Source of the DNA: a bacterium 1xD8-48
GTDB lineage: Bacteria; Bacillota; Clostridia; Lachnospirales; Lachnospiraceae
Assembly (NCBI GenBank): GCA_009917455.1
Contig: QZDS01000015.1
Location: 1-64,000 of the forward strand
Length of the DNA: 64,000 bases
Reading direction: 5' to 3'
Numbering within the stretch: position 1 is the first letter of the stretch; each line of letters starts with the position of its first letter. Below, in pieces: positions 9,177 through 18,493 of the stretch. The position numbers were made by a program, and so were the translations under genes. A model generated the notes under the pieces. It ran no database searches, was not told where the DNA came from, and saw nothing but the letters and a program-made list of their open reading frames with translations.

Positions 9177-10208
9177 ATGCAGTTAAGCGAGAGAAAAATT
9201 AAAATATTGCAAGCCATTATCCGCAACTATCTTGAGACCGGAGAACCGGTGGGGAGCAGGACGATTTCCAGGTACACGGATTTGAATTTAAGCTCTGCAA
9301 CCATCCGAAATGAAATGTCTGATTTGGAGGAGATGGGATATATTGTACAGCCCCATACCTCGGCGGGAAGAATACCCTCTGATATGGGCTACCGCCTGTA
9401 TGTGGACACCATGATGGAGGAGAAGGATAAAGAGCTGGAAGAACTGAAGGAAATGATGCTGGAAAAGGAAGACAAGATGGAACATCTTCTCCGGCAGGTG
9501 GCGAAGCTCCTGGCCGCAAACACCAACTACGCCTCTATGATTTCCGCACCTACGATTCACACAAATAAAATCAAGTTTGTACAGTTATCCAGGCTGGACG
9601 CAGGCCAGCTGCTGGCAGTGGTGGTGGCGGAAGGCAATATCATTAAGAATAACATCATTTCCGTGGCGGAAGAACTGAACGATGAAACGCTGTTGAAATT
9701 AAATATACTTTTAAATACCCATTTGAACGGGCTGGCGCTGGAGGAAATTAATCTGGGAATGATTTCATCCATGAAGCAGCAGGCCGGGATTCACAGCAAA
9801 GTGGTCGGGGATGTGATAGACAGCATAGCTCTTTCAATTAAAGCAGAAGAGGATTTGGAGATTTATACCAGCGGAGCCAACAATATTTTCAAATACCCGG
9901 AGCTGGCGGACCAGCAGAAGGCCAGCGAGATTATCAATACTTTTGAGGAAAAGCAGCTTCTGACAGAGCTGGTGCAGGAAACCCTCTCGGACGAAAGCAA
10001 CACGGGTATTCAGGTTTATATCGGAAATGAAACGCCGATTCAGACCATGAAGGACTGCAGCGTGGTGACGGCAACCTATGAACTGGGAGAGGGCATGCGG
10101 GGAACCATAGGAATCATCGGTCCAAAGCGTATGGATTATGATAAGGTTGTGGGGGCGCTTAAAACCATAACCCACCAGTTGGACGATTTATATAAGAAAA
10201 GAACATAA
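9177..10208 (+). CDS. hrcA: heat-inducible transcription repressor HrcA
   Basis: Represses class I heat-shock genes by binding CIRCE; its activity in the family depends on GroEL. 343 residues. The N-terminal winged helix contains SERKIKILQAIIRNYLETG, EPVGSRT and SSATIRNEMSDLEEMGY, and the GAF-like and dimerisation parts follow. Three ATG codons cluster at 9168, 9171 and 9177; GAAAGGG at 9161-9167 is spaced properly only for 9177 (MQLSERK), which also fits the family N terminus. First gene of the operon, directly behind CIRCE, so it is autoregulated. Confidence 0.96.
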   Translation: MQLSERKIKILQAIIRNYLETGEPVGSRTISRYTDLNLSSATIRNEMSDLEEMGYIVQPHTSAGRIPSDMGYRLYVDTMMEEKDKELEELKEMMLEKEDKMEHLLRQVAKLLAANTNYASMISAPTIHTNKIKFVQLSRLDAGQLLAVVVAEGNIIKNNIISVAEELNDETLLKLNILLNTHLNGLALEEINLGMISSMKQQAGIHSKVVGDVIDSIALSIKAEEDLEIYTSGANNIFKYPELADQQKASEIINTFEEKQLLTELVQETLSDESNTGIQVYIGNETPIQTMKDCSVVTATYELGEGMRGTIGIIGPKRMDYDKVVGALKTITHQLDDLYKKRT

Positions 10209-10228
10209 AGCCAGAAAGGATGAAGCCA

Positions 10229-10996
10229 ATGAGTGAAGAATTAAAAAAGGATATGCAGGCGGAGCCGGGAAAGGAAAAGATAAAGGAAGAGATGCCGGAG
10301 GGCGCGCCGAATGACGAAACGAAAGGCATGAATTCAGAAGAGAAGGAAGCTGTTGAAGAAAATACAGGCGCCGGGGACGAGAAGGAATCGGCCGGCGAAG
10401 AAACTGATGAAAAGGATGCGGACGGCGAGGAGGGAGCCGGTGCGGAAGGAGATACAGAAGCCGAAAGCGGCGAAGAAAGTTCCGCAGGCGGCAACAGCAC
10501 GGAGCCAAAAGCTGAAAAGAAAGCAGCAAAGAAGAAGTTTAAGTTTGATAAAAAACAGGATGCGCTGAAAGAAAAGATAGACGAACTGGAAGACAAGGTA
10601 AAGCGCCAAATGGCGGAATTCGATAACTTCAGAAAGCGCACGGAAAAAGAAAAAGGCGCCATGTTTGAGATGGGCGCAAAGAGCGTTATCGAGAAAATCC
10701 TTCCGGTGGTGGACAATTTTGAAAGAGGGCTTGCCGCCATTCCGGAAGAGCAGAAGGGAGACGCTTTTGCGGAAGGGATGGAAATGATATATAAGCAGCT
10801 CATTTCCGAGCTTGAGAAAATGGAAGTAAAGCCCATACCGGCGGTGGGAGAGGAATTTGACCCGAATTTCCACAACGCGGTGATGCAGGTGGAGAGCGAG
10901 GAATATGAATCCGGCGTGATTGCCCAGGAACTGCAGAAGGGCTACACCTACAGGGACAGCGTTGTAAGGCACAGCATGGTGGCGGTGGTAAGCTGA
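10229..10996 (+). CDS. grpE: nucleotide exchange factor GrpE
   Basis: Releases ADP from DnaK. 255 residues, longer than the usual 180-200 because of an acidic Glu/Gly/Ala-rich N-terminal stretch of about 95 residues. The conserved part runs from KEKIDELEDKVKRQMAEFDNF (coiled coil, written here to 20 residues or fewer: key part QMAEFDNFRKRTEKEK) through KILPVVDNFERGL to the beta domain ending GYTYRDSVVRHSMV. ATG 10220 directly abuts AGAAAGG, so ATG 10229 (MSEELKKD) with a 9-base spacing is the likely start. Lies 20 bases after hrcA in the CIRCE operon. Confidence 0.95.
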   Translation: MSEELKKDMQAEPGKEKIKEEMPEGAPNDETKGMNSEEKEAVEENTGAGDEKESAGEETDEKDADGEEGAGAEGDTEAESGEESSAGGNSTEPKAEKKAAKKKFKFDKKQDALKEKIDELEDKVKRQMAEFDNFRKRTEKEKGAMFEMGAKSVIEKILPVVDNFERGLAAIPEEQKGDAFAEGMEMIYKQLISELEKMEVKPIPAVGEEFDPNFHNAVMQVESEEYESGVIAQELQKGYTYRDSVVRHSMVAVVS

Positions 10997-11107
10997 GACA
11001 GGCGTATCAGGGCTTCAAAGGCGGAAGGTTAAGCCGCTGCGATAAGGTGAGATAGTAACATTTTAACTATATTAAAATAAACAAAACCAATTCAGGAGGA
11101 GATAATT

Positions 11108-12982
11108 ATGAGTAAAATAATTGGTATTGACTTAGGTACAACAAATAGCTGCGTGGCAGTTATGGAAGGTGGAAAACCCACCGTTATCGCCAATGCGGAA
11201 GGCGCAAGAACAACACCCTCTGTGGTAGCATTCACCAAGACCGGCGAGAGGCTGATTGGCGAGCCTGCGAAGCGTCAGGCAGTAACCAATGCGGAAAAAA
11301 CCATTTCTTCCATTAAGAGAGATATGGGTACAGACAGGAGCCGCACCATTGACAGCAAGAAATATTCCCCTCAGCAGATTTCGGCTATGATTCTTCAGAA
11401 GCTGAAAGCAGACGCAGAAAGTTATCTGGGAGAAAAGGTGACGGAAGCCGTAATTACCGTTCCTGCGTACTTTAACGACGCGCAGCGTCAGGCGACCAAG
11501 GACGCCGGAAAGATTGCCGGACTGGATGTAAAGCGTATTATCAACGAGCCTACGGCTGCAGCCCTTGCTTACGGCCTTGACAACGAAAAAGAGCAGAAAA
11601 TCATGGTATACGACCTGGGTGGCGGTACCTTTGACGTATCCATTATTGAAATCGGCGACGGCGTTATTGAGGTTCTCGCAACCAACGGAGATACCCGTCT
11701 TGGCGGCGACGATTTTGACAACAAGCTGACAGACTGGATGATAAGTGAATTCAAGAAGGCAGAGGGCGTTGATTTGTCAAACGACAAGATGGCGCTTCAG
11801 AGACTTCGCGAAGCGGCAGAAAAGGCCAAAAAAGAGCTGTCCTCAGCGACAACCACCAATATTAACCTTCCTTTCATTACCGCTACGGCAGAGGGACCCA
11901 GGCACTTTGACATGAACCTGTCCAGAGCCAAATTCGACGAACTGACACATGATTTGGTTGAGAAGACAGCCATTCCGGTTCAGAATGCAATGAAGGATGC
12001 GGGACTTACAAACGCCGATTTGGGCCAGGTGCTTTTAGTAGGCGGTTCCACACGTATTCCTGCGGTACAGGATAAGGTAAGACAGCTTACGGGCCATGAG
12101 CCCAGCAAGAGCCTGAATCCCGACGAGTGCGTGGCGCTTGGCGCTTCCATTCAGGGCGGCAAGCTGGCGGGAGACGCCGGCGCAGGAGAAATCCTTCTTC
12201 TGGACGTTACTCCGCTTTCACTGTCTATCGAGACCATGGGCGGTATCGCAACCAGACTGATTGAGAGAAATACTACCATCCCTACAAAGAAGAGCCAGAT
12301 TTTCTCCACGGCGGCAGACAACCAGACAGCGGTTGACATCAACGTTCTGCAGGGCGAGAGACAGTTTGCAAGGGATAACAAGTCCTTAGGACAGTTCAGA
12401 CTGGACGGAATCCCTCCGGCAATGCGCGGGGTGCCTCAGATTGAAGTTACCTTTGACATCGACGCCAACGGTATTGTAAACGTTTCGGCAAAAGACCTTG
12501 GCACAGGGAAGGAACAGCATATTACCATCACGGCAAGTTCCAATATGTCGGATGATGAAATTGATAAGGCAGTGAAGGAAGCAGCCGAATTTGAAGCGCA
12601 GGATAAGAAGAGGAAAGAGGCTATTGACACAAGAAATGAAGCGGACTCTTTCGTATTCCAGACAGAAAAGGCGTTAAATGAGGTGGGCGACAAGATTGAC
12701 GCTTCCGAAAAAGCAAATGTGGAGGCCGATATGCAGGCGGTGAAGGATATTCTGGAGAGAACCAGGGACCAGGAAATGTCCGACTCTGATTTGGACGCAT
12801 TAAAGGCTGCCAGAGAAAAGCTTACCACAAGCGCGCAGGCACTTTTTACCAGGATGTATGAGAACATGCAGCAGGCAGGCGGGGCAGGTCCTGACATGGG
12901 AGCAGGCGCGGGTCCTGATATGAGCAACACGGATGCAGGCCCGGCCGATGATGTGGTTGACGGAGATTACAGAGAAGTATAA
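11108..12982 (+). CDS. dnaK: molecular chaperone DnaK (Hsp70)
   Basis: ATP-dependent Hsp70 that binds unfolded segments with DnaJ and GrpE. 624 residues, typical of Gram-positive DnaK. Nucleotide-binding domain motifs: [18 protein letters not shown] at the N terminus, [13 protein letters not shown], and [12 protein letters not shown]; then the linker [11 protein letters not shown], the substrate-binding beta domain and a helical lid. The tail ends in Gly/Ala/Asp-rich sequence with [10 protein letters not shown], close to the conserved acidic terminus. Strong site AGGAGGAG at 11094-11101. The 111-base gap after grpE shows no terminator. Confidence 0.98.
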   Translation: MSKIIGIDLGTTNSCVAVMEGGKPTVIANAEGARTTPSVVAFTKTGERLIGEPAKRQAVTNAEKTISSIKRDMGTDRSRTIDSKKYSPQQISAMILQKLKADAESYLGEKVTEAVITVPAYFNDAQRQATKDAGKIAGLDVKRIINEPTAAALAYGLDNEKEQKIMVYDLGGGTFDVSIIEIGDGVIEVLATNGDTRLGGDDFDNKLTDWMISEFKKAEGVDLSNDKMALQRLREAAEKAKKELSSATTTNINLPFITATAEGPRHFDMNLSRAKFDELTHDLVEKTAIPVQNAMKDAGLTNADLGQVLLVGGSTRIPAVQDKVRQLTGHEPSKSLNPDECVALGASIQGGKLAGDAGAGEILLLDVTPLSLSIETMGGIATRLIERNTTIPTKKSQIFSTAADNQTAVDINVLQGERQFARDNKSLGQFRLDGIPPAMRGVPQIEVTFDIDANGIVNVSAKDLGTGKEQHITITASSNMSDDEIDKAVKEAAEFEAQDKKRKEAIDTRNEADSFVFQTEKALNEVGDKIDASEKANVEADMQAVKDILERTRDQEMSDSDLDALKAAREKLTTSAQALFTRMYENMQQAGGAGPDMGAGAGPDMSNTDAGPADDVVDGDYREV

Positions 12983-13002
12983 AATCAGAAATAAAAATTT
13001 AT

Positions 13003-13028
13003 CTGAGGCGGCCGTTCGACCGCCTCAG
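13003..13028 (+). other. intercistronic stem-loop between dnaK and dnaJ
   Basis: CTGAGGCGG (13003-13011) pairs with CCGCCTCAG (13020-13028) around an 8-base loop. No T run follows, so it is not a standard terminator. It could set relative dnaK/dnaJ mRNA levels by stalling or by protecting 3' ends after processing; this is inference. Confidence 0.6.
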
Positions 13029-13065
13029 GTAAGTATGCGCTGACGGGCGTGGGGAGGGATTTGTA

Positions 13066-14226
13066 ATGGCAGAACAGAAACGCGACTACTATGAAGTGCT
13101 TGGCATTGATAAGAATGCAGACGACGCCGCAATCAAAAAAGCATACAGAGCTCTTGCCAAGAAGTATCATCCTGATATGAATCCCGGAGATGCGGAGGCT
13201 GAGAAAAAGTTTAAAGAAGCTTCTGAAGCTTATGCTATTTTGAGTGACCCGGAGAAAAAGAGGCAGTACGATCAATTCGGGCATGCCGCATTTGAGGGCG
13301 GAGCCGGCGGGTTTGGCGGCTTTGATTTTAACAGTGCCGATTTCAGTGATATTTTCGGCGATATTTTCGGCGACTTCTTTGGCGGCGGGAGAAAAGGCCG
13401 TAACAGCAACGGGCCTATGAAGGGCGCCAATATCAGAACCAGCGTGAGAATCACCTTTGAGGAGGCTGTATTCGGCGTTGAGAAAGAGATTGAGCTTACA
13501 TTAAAGGATGAATGCAAAACATGCAGGGGTACAGGAGCAAAGCCGGGGACGAAACCGGAAACCTGCCATAAGTGCGGGGGCAAGGGCCAGGTGGTGTTTA
13601 CCCAGCAGTCGTTCTTCGGCACGGTGAGAAATGTGCAGACCTGCCCCGAATGTAACGGAACCGGCAAGGTGATTAAGGAAAAATGTACGGACTGTCATGG
13701 TTCAGGGTTTATTGCAAGCCGGAAAAAGATTCAGGTGTCGATTCCGGCAGGTATTGATAACGGGCAGAGCGTCCGCATCAGGGAAAAGGGAGAGCCTGGC
13801 GTAAACGGCGGCCCCAGAGGCGATTTGCTGGTGGAAGTGATTGTAGGACGCCATGCGATTTTCCAGAGACAGGATTACCATATTTATTCCACCGTTCCCA
13901 TTTCTTATGCCGTGGCGGCGCTCGGCGGGGATGTGATTGTGGATACCGTGGACGGCAAAGTGCTTTACGAGGTGAAGCCGGGCACGCAGACTGATACCAA
14001 GGTGCGCTTAAAGGGTAAGGGCGTTCCCACTCTGCGCAACAAGGATGTGCGGGGCGACCATTATGTGACGTTGGTGGTGCAGACGCCGGAGAGGCTTTCT
14101 CACGAGGCAAAGGAGCTGCTTAAGCAGTTTGACGCCCTTACAGGAGACAGCTTAAATGCCGCAAAGAATGTACAGACAGATAAAGGCGAGACAAAGGACA
14201 CAAAGAAAAAGAAATTCTGGAAGTAG
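13066..14226 (+). CDS. dnaJ: molecular chaperone DnaJ (Hsp40)
   Basis: Co-chaperone that stimulates DnaK ATPase and delivers substrates. 386 residues. J domain at residues 6-70 with HPD at 35-37; Gly/Phe-rich region about 75-120; zinc region with four CxxCxGxG repeats ([32 protein letters not shown]); two C-terminal beta-sandwich domains and a Lys-rich tail. All catalytic and metal residues are present, so it is a full type I DnaJ. Ribosome site GGGGAGGG precedes ATG. Last gene of the CIRCE operon. Confidence 0.97.
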   Translation: MAEQKRDYYEVLGIDKNADDAAIKKAYRALAKKYHPDMNPGDAEAEKKFKEASEAYAILSDPEKKRQYDQFGHAAFEGGAGGFGGFDFNSADFSDIFGDIFGDFFGGGRKGRNSNGPMKGANIRTSVRITFEEAVFGVEKEIELTLKDECKTCRGTGAKPGTKPETCHKCGGKGQVVFTQQSFFGTVRNVQTCPECNGTGKVIKEKCTDCHGSGFIASRKKIQVSIPAGIDNGQSVRIREKGEPGVNGGPRGDLLVEVIVGRHAIFQRQDYHIYSTVPISYAVAALGGDVIVDTVDGKVLYEVKPGTQTDTKVRLKGKGVPTLRNKDVRGDHYVTLVVQTPERLSHEAKELLKQFDALTGDSLNAAKNVQTDKGETKDTKKKKFWK

Positions 14227-14254
14227 GGGACAGGAGCTGTAAGAAGGCTGTTTT

Positions 14255-14318
14255 GTCTTCGGATATAAATCAGGGAAGAGCAACGCAGGCTCTTCCCTGA
14301 TTTATATCCGAAGACCTT
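14255..14318 (+). terminator. long perfect hairpin, terminator of the heat-shock operon
   Basis: Arms 14255-14281 and 14289-14315 are a perfect 27-base inverted repeat around a 7-base loop; only a short T stretch follows. It lies between converging dnaJ and the TPR-like gene and can act in both directions. Confidence 0.8.
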
Positions 14319-14428
14319 TATATATTGAAAGACCTGGTGTTATTTCGGACACACCTGAAAGAAAACCGGAATATATTTATCAGACAATACATAAAATAAT
14401 AACGGAGCTTATCAAAGCGGGGAGGCTG

Positions 14429-15040
14429 TTACTGTGGGAGAAACTCCTCAAGAGCTGCCACAATGTGCTTAGACAGACTGCTGTTGAGTTCTTTTGCGAC
14501 GGGAATCAGCCCGGCAATTTTTTCGGTTTCGCCTTTTTCCCGGTAAATTGTGGCGAGCAGCTTGTAAGTGGCGCTTATATCCGTACGGGTACTGACGGAA
14601 AATTCCAGTATCCTGCAGGCTTCGTCCAGATAGCCTTTGTCATAAAGAGTCTGGGCAAAATTCTGGAGCGTGCGGACGAGCACAGTATAACGCTGGTCAT
14701 AGCGGGAGAGGATATCTATGTTGGGGGCGCCGTACATAAGCTTTAAATCCGTGTTGCTGATGCCGGTAAAATTTACGATTGGCTCTTTGGAGAGCTCGCG
14801 GAGCGTCTCATGGTATTCCGCAACGGCCGGGTCATCGGCAAGAGTATCCATGGGGAGAGCCTCAAAGGGAATTCGGATATAGTCGAGATTGTCAAGGCTT
14901 TTGCGGCGGGTGCTGTTTGCGGCGGCCTCTCTTTTCCAGAAATCTTTGTCGGAATTTGCTTCCTTGCTGCGCTGTCTGTGCAGAGTGTACAGAAGCCACA
15001 GACAGAACATGATAAAACTTGCAAAAAATGGGTATTTCAT
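14429..15040 (-). CDS. membrane-anchored TPR-like protein, hypothetical
   Basis: 203 residues. One N-terminal hydrophobic helix (about residues 4-20, FFASFIMFCLWLLYTL) followed by basic residues suggests a membrane anchor with a cytoplasmic body. The C-terminal half (YDKGYLDEACRILEFSV, SATYKLLATIYREKGETEKI) looks like two tetratricopeptide helix pairs. No enzymatic motif is visible. The family occurs in clostridia, but I know no function. It is transcribed alone on the minus strand and is divergent from the small membrane protein at 15082, whose promoter overlaps its first codons. Confidence 0.75.
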   Translation of the reverse strand: MKYPFFASFIMFCLWLLYTLHRQRSKEANSDKDFWKREAAANSTRRKSLDNLDYIRIPFEALPMDTLADDPAVAEYHETLRELSKEPIVNFTGISNTDLKLMYGAPNIDILSRYDQRYTVLVRTLQNFAQTLYDKGYLDEACRILEFSVSTRTDISATYKLLATIYREKGETEKIAGLIPVAKELNSSLSKHIVAALEEFLPQ

Positions 15041-15047
15041 ATATAAT
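15019..15047 (+). promoter_or_regulatory. sigma-A promoter for 15082 and the VanW operon
   Basis: TTGCAA (15019-15024), 17-base spacer, TATAAT (15042-15047). The -35 lies inside the 5' end of the divergent TPR-like gene. Confidence 0.75.
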
Positions 15048-15081
15048 ATCCTTTCGAAGAGAGATTTATCGGAGGAACAAA

Positions 15082-15189
15082 ATGTTTAATTTTTATAATA
15101 AAAAAAGCAAAAAAGTTGTTTCAGGAGTGATTATCATTTTGCTTGTGCTTGCTATGATTATACCAACTATAGCATCTTTTATGTATTAA
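15082..15189 (+). CDS. 35-residue single-pass membrane protein
   Basis: Starts with MFNFYNKKSKKVVSG, a basic head, then about 18 hydrophobic residues, ending ASFMY. GGAGG lies 7-8 bases before the ATG and a good promoter sits just upstream, which makes translation likely despite its size. Its layout (KKxKK head plus one helix) resembles the small membrane proteins called DUF4044 in other Firmicutes, but I cannot confirm membership. Only about 40 bases separate it from the VanW protein gene, so the two are probably co-transcribed. Confidence 0.65.
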   Translation: MFNFYNKKSKKVVSGVIIILLVLAMIIPTIASFMY

Positions 15190-15230
15190 GGCAAATGGTA
15201 AGCAACAGAAATGTGGAAATGAGGAAGGTT

Positions 15231-16823
15231 ATGAAGAAATTATTGAGGGGAGCAGCCTGCTTTTTAACGGCGGCAGTTTTGACAGGGCTTTGGGGGACAG
15301 AGGTGAAAGCGCAGGAGGAGGACTCCATCTTACCCGGCATTTATATTGAGGATATGTCCCTGGGGGGAATGACCGTCAGCGATGCAAAGGCCATGGTGGA
15401 GAATTACGTGGACGGTCTGTCGGAGAAAGTGATTACCCTGATGATTATGGATGGAAATTCCGTGGAGATTACTCCGGCTGATGTGGGACTTAGCTGGAAC
15501 AATCCGACGGTTGTGGAGGAAGCGGCCCAAATCGGCCGGAGCGGCAATATCGTACAGAGGTATAAAGCGGCTAAAGACCTTCAATATGAAAATAAGGTAT
15601 TTGATTTGGAGCTGTCGGTGGATAAAGAATTGGTTAAAACCATTCTGGCCGAGCAGTGCTCTGTATATAATGTGGAAGCGGCGGACGCTACTTTAAGCAG
15701 GGAGGGCGGCGGATTTGTGGTGAATCCGGGGCAGACCGGGCTGATAGTGGACGAGGTGGCCTGCGAGACGCTCATCAGCGATTTCTTTAACAGTGAATGG
15801 AACAGAGGAGACGATTCCCTCCAATTGGAGGTTATTGTGGACGAACCAAGGGGAGCGGAGGAGGAGCTTGCCAAAGTGAAGGATGTACTTGGCACCTTTA
15901 CCACAAGCTTTCGGACTTCAGGGCCTTCCAGAAGCGCTAACGTGCGCAACGGGTGCGCGCTGATTAACGGAGCGACCATTTATCCCGGAGATGAGTTTTC
16001 AACCTACGAGGCGGTATCGCCTTTTACGGAATCAAACGGCTATTATATGGCGGCGTCCTACCTGAACGGCCAGGTGGTGGACAGCCTTGGAGGCGGTATC
16101 TGCCAGGTATCCACAACGCTTTATAACGCGGTGCTTTTGTCGGAACTTGAGGTTACGGAGAGACACAATCATTCCATGATAGTTACCTATGTGAACCCTT
16201 CCGCCGACGCGGCCATTGCGGAGTCCGCCGGAAAGGATTTCAAATTTATCAATAATACGGAAGCACCGATTTATATTGAAGGAATCAGCACGGATGATAA
16301 GAACATCACGTTCACTATATATGGAATGGAAACCAGAGACAGCGGCCGTCAGGTGATATATGAGAGCGAGGTTATCAGCCAGACCTATCCTGATACGGAG
16401 GTGATTTATCCCAATGCGTCTCTGCCTGTGGGCTCCATATCGGTTCAGTCTGCCCATATCGGCTATAAGGCGAATCTCTGGAAGGTTGTGAAGGAGAACG
16501 GGCAGGAGGTCAGCCGGGAGCAGGTTAATTCCAGCTCTTACAAGATGACTCCCAGGACGGCGACAGTGGGTGTGGCGACGGAAGACCCTAATATCTATAA
16601 TCAGATGATGGAGGCAATCGGTACGAACAGTATTGATTATGTAAAGAGCGTTGTCGCTGCGCTCGGCGCCGGGGAAGCGGCACCTCCTTTGCCGGCGCCT
16701 CCGGCGGAAGGCGCACCCGGGGAGGGCACACCAGCAGAAGGGGCTCCGCCGGCAGAAGGAGTTCCGCCTGCAGATGCGGCTCCGGCACCGGATGCTCCGG
16801 CGGAAGCAGTACCGGAGGGATGA
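15231..16823 (+). CDS. VanW family exported protein
   Basis: 530 residues. Signal peptide at residues 1 to about 28 (MKKLLRGAACFLTAAVLTG). Then a putative peptidoglycan-binding region (PF12229-like, from GIYIEDMSLGGM) and the VanW domain, visible as FTTSFRTS, NVRNGCALINGATIYPGDEFS, GGGICQVSTTLYNAVL and ERHNHSM. The last 45 residues are Pro/Ala/Glu/Gly-rich, like a wall-spanning tail. ATG codons at 15195 and 15219 are upstream alternatives; 15231 starts a clean signal peptide with AGGAAGG before it. The VanW domain's activity is unknown; a cell-surface role is inferred. Confidence 0.88.
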   Translation: MKKLLRGAACFLTAAVLTGLWGTEVKAQEEDSILPGIYIEDMSLGGMTVSDAKAMVENYVDGLSEKVITLMIMDGNSVEITPADVGLSWNNPTVVEEAAQIGRSGNIVQRYKAAKDLQYENKVFDLELSVDKELVKTILAEQCSVYNVEAADATLSREGGGFVVNPGQTGLIVDEVACETLISDFFNSEWNRGDDSLQLEVIVDEPRGAEEELAKVKDVLGTFTTSFRTSGPSRSANVRNGCALINGATIYPGDEFSTYEAVSPFTESNGYYMAASYLNGQVVDSLGGGICQVSTTLYNAVLLSELEVTERHNHSMIVTYVNPSADAAIAESAGKDFKFINNTEAPIYIEGISTDDKNITFTIYGMETRDSGRQVIYESEVISQTYPDTEVIYPNASLPVGSISVQSAHIGYKANLWKVVKENGQEVSREQVNSSSYKMTPRTATVGVATEDPNIYNQMMEAIGTNSIDYVKSVVAALGAGEAAPPLPAPPAEGAPGEGTPAEGAPPAEGVPPADAAPAPDAPAEAVPEG

Positions 16824-17950
16824 CTATGAAAACGGGGAAGCTGCCGGAAAGTATCTTAAAGCGTTCCGTGTTGGGGAAAATTAAGAAGCGTAGAAATGAA
16901 GTATTAAAAGGTGCAGGCATTGGCGGAGACTGCGCCTTTTTGGCGTTGAAAAGTGAGAACGGGAAGGGAACCGGGCAGGGAGAAAAAACTGTAAAGTCAG
17001 GAAAAGAGCTGGAGGCGATAATGGCCGTTTCAACAGAGACGGTGGCTCTTCCAGTCAAAAATGCGGCATACCTGGCGGTTATGGCTGCCGCCAATAATGT
17101 TGCGGTGGGAGGAGGGCGTCCGGTATCTGTCATGCTGTCCGTCACCTTGCCAGAGGAAACGGAGGAGGCGCAGCTTAGAGAACTGATGGGAGAAGCGGAG
17201 CGCTGCTGTGGGGAGCTGGGGATACAGATTGCAGGCGGGCATACTGAGGTCAGCAGCTATGTAAATTGTCCCGTTATCACGGCGACGGTGATTGGAGCTG
17301 CGGCCATGGGGGAAATTCCGGCGCAGCCGCAGGGGACGGAAGGACTTTCGCAAAAAAGCAGGAAAGCGGATTTTGAAGAGGCAGAAAAGCAAATGCCGGG
17401 GATTCCACGGGAAATGTCAGGAAACCACAAGCTGGATATCGTCATGAGCAAGTGGATTGGGCTGGAGGGAACCTGTATTCTTGCAGGAGAAAAAGAAAAA
17501 GAGCTTTTGACGAGATATCCGATAAGGCTTGTCAATGAGGCAAAGGCGCAGGAGAAATATCTGTCCGTGGCTTCGGAAGCGGAGATTGCCCTGGGGCAGG
17601 GCGTTTATGCAATGCATGATTTAAGATACGGCGGCGTTTTCGGAGCGCTGTGGGAATTATCCCAAAAGACGGGTATGGGATTTTGTGTGGATTTGAAAAG
17701 GATTCCGGTGAAGCAGGAAACTATTGAAGTGTGCGAGTTTTTCGGTTTAAATCCTTATGAGCTGTTATCCGGCGGCGCGCTGCTTATGGTATCGGAAGAC
17801 GGGGCCGGGCTTACGGGAGCGCTTGCAGAAGCCGGGATTTCCTCTGTCGTTATCGGAAGTATGGATTTTGGAAATGACAAGATTGTCAGAAATGGAGAGG
17901 AAATCAGGTATCTGGGGCGGCCCGGTCAGGATGAGATATTAAAAATATAG
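16820..17950 (+). CDS. AIR synthase-like protein (HypE/PurM superfamily)
   Basis: 376 residues with the two-domain layout of the AIR synthase superfamily (PurM, HypE, ThiL, SelD). Visible parts: GAGIGGDCAFLAL, an Asp-containing N-terminal strand; STETVALPVKNAAYLAVMAAANNVAVGGGRP; GIQIAGGHTEVSSYVNCP; and the C-terminal MHDLRYGGVFGALWEL and GALLMVSEDG. It lacks an obvious HypE C-terminal Cys, so hydrogenase maturation is not supported. Substrate unknown. Its ATG overlaps the VanW stop as ATGA, so the genes are coupled. Confidence 0.75.
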   Translation: MTMKTGKLPESILKRSVLGKIKKRRNEVLKGAGIGGDCAFLALKSENGKGTGQGEKTVKSGKELEAIMAVSTETVALPVKNAAYLAVMAAANNVAVGGGRPVSVMLSVTLPEETEEAQLRELMGEAERCCGELGIQIAGGHTEVSSYVNCPVITATVIGAAAMGEIPAQPQGTEGLSQKSRKADFEEAEKQMPGIPREMSGNHKLDIVMSKWIGLEGTCILAGEKEKELLTRYPIRLVNEAKAQEKYLSVASEAEIALGQGVYAMHDLRYGGVFGALWELSQKTGMGFCVDLKRIPVKQETIEVCEFFGLNPYELLSGGALLMVSEDGAGLTGALAEAGISSVVIGSMDFGNDKIVRNGEEIRYLGRPGQDEILKI

Positions 17951-17977
17951 TCTGTTGAAGTCGGGGGGATAGAACAG

Positions 17978-18493
17978 GTGCTGGTGAAAGCTATTGCCGA
18001 AAGGCTGGGGTGCTCCGTGCAGCCCATATACAGCTACTGCAAAAACATGGAGGGGCTTCGAAGCGATGTGGCAGAATGCGCAAGCCGGTTTGTACAGGAA
18101 TATATAGCTTCCCGCATTGATAAAAACGACTTGTTCCGCAGTACAGGGCGGGCGTATGTGCAGCTTGCAAAGGAGGAGCCTCATATTTTGAAGATGTTTC
18201 TTTTCCGGGAGCGAAAAAATATTACGTCTCTGGAAGAATTATATCAATCGGAGACAAATCCGCAGATGGCGCAGGCCATATCGGAGGGGTTGGGCGTCAG
18301 TATGGAGCAGGCGAAGGATATGCATTTAAATATGCTTATTTATACGATTGGCATCGGAACGCTTTTTTCCGTGACGAGCCCCGGAATACCGGCCGACGAA
18401 ATTTATGAACAGCAGGAGAGAGCGTATCGGATATTTTTGAAGGATGCATTGGAGGAGGAAAAGGATGAACCAAAAGATATTGGTGATGTATAA
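17978..18493 (+). CDS. TetR-type regulator, N-terminally shortened
   Basis: 171 residues. The recognition part of a TetR helix-turn-helix is plain (VKAIAERLGCSVQPIYSYCKNMEGL), followed by a helical C-terminal ligand-binding region. Normal TetR proteins carry about 25 more residues before this point, including helix 1; here the frame begins at GTG 17978 right at the recognition region, with GGGGGG 9 bases upstream, and no ATG fits earlier. DNA binding may be impaired. Its 3' end overlaps the flavodoxin start by 29 bases, so it probably sits in an operon with, and may control, that gene. Confidence 0.65.
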   Translation: MLVKAIAERLGCSVQPIYSYCKNMEGLRSDVAECASRFVQEYIASRIDKNDLFRSTGRAYVQLAKEEPHILKMFLFRERKNITSLEELYQSETNPQMAQAISEGLGVSMEQAKDMHLNMLIYTIGIGTLFSVTSPGIPADEIYEQQERAYRIFLKDALEEEKDEPKDIGDV

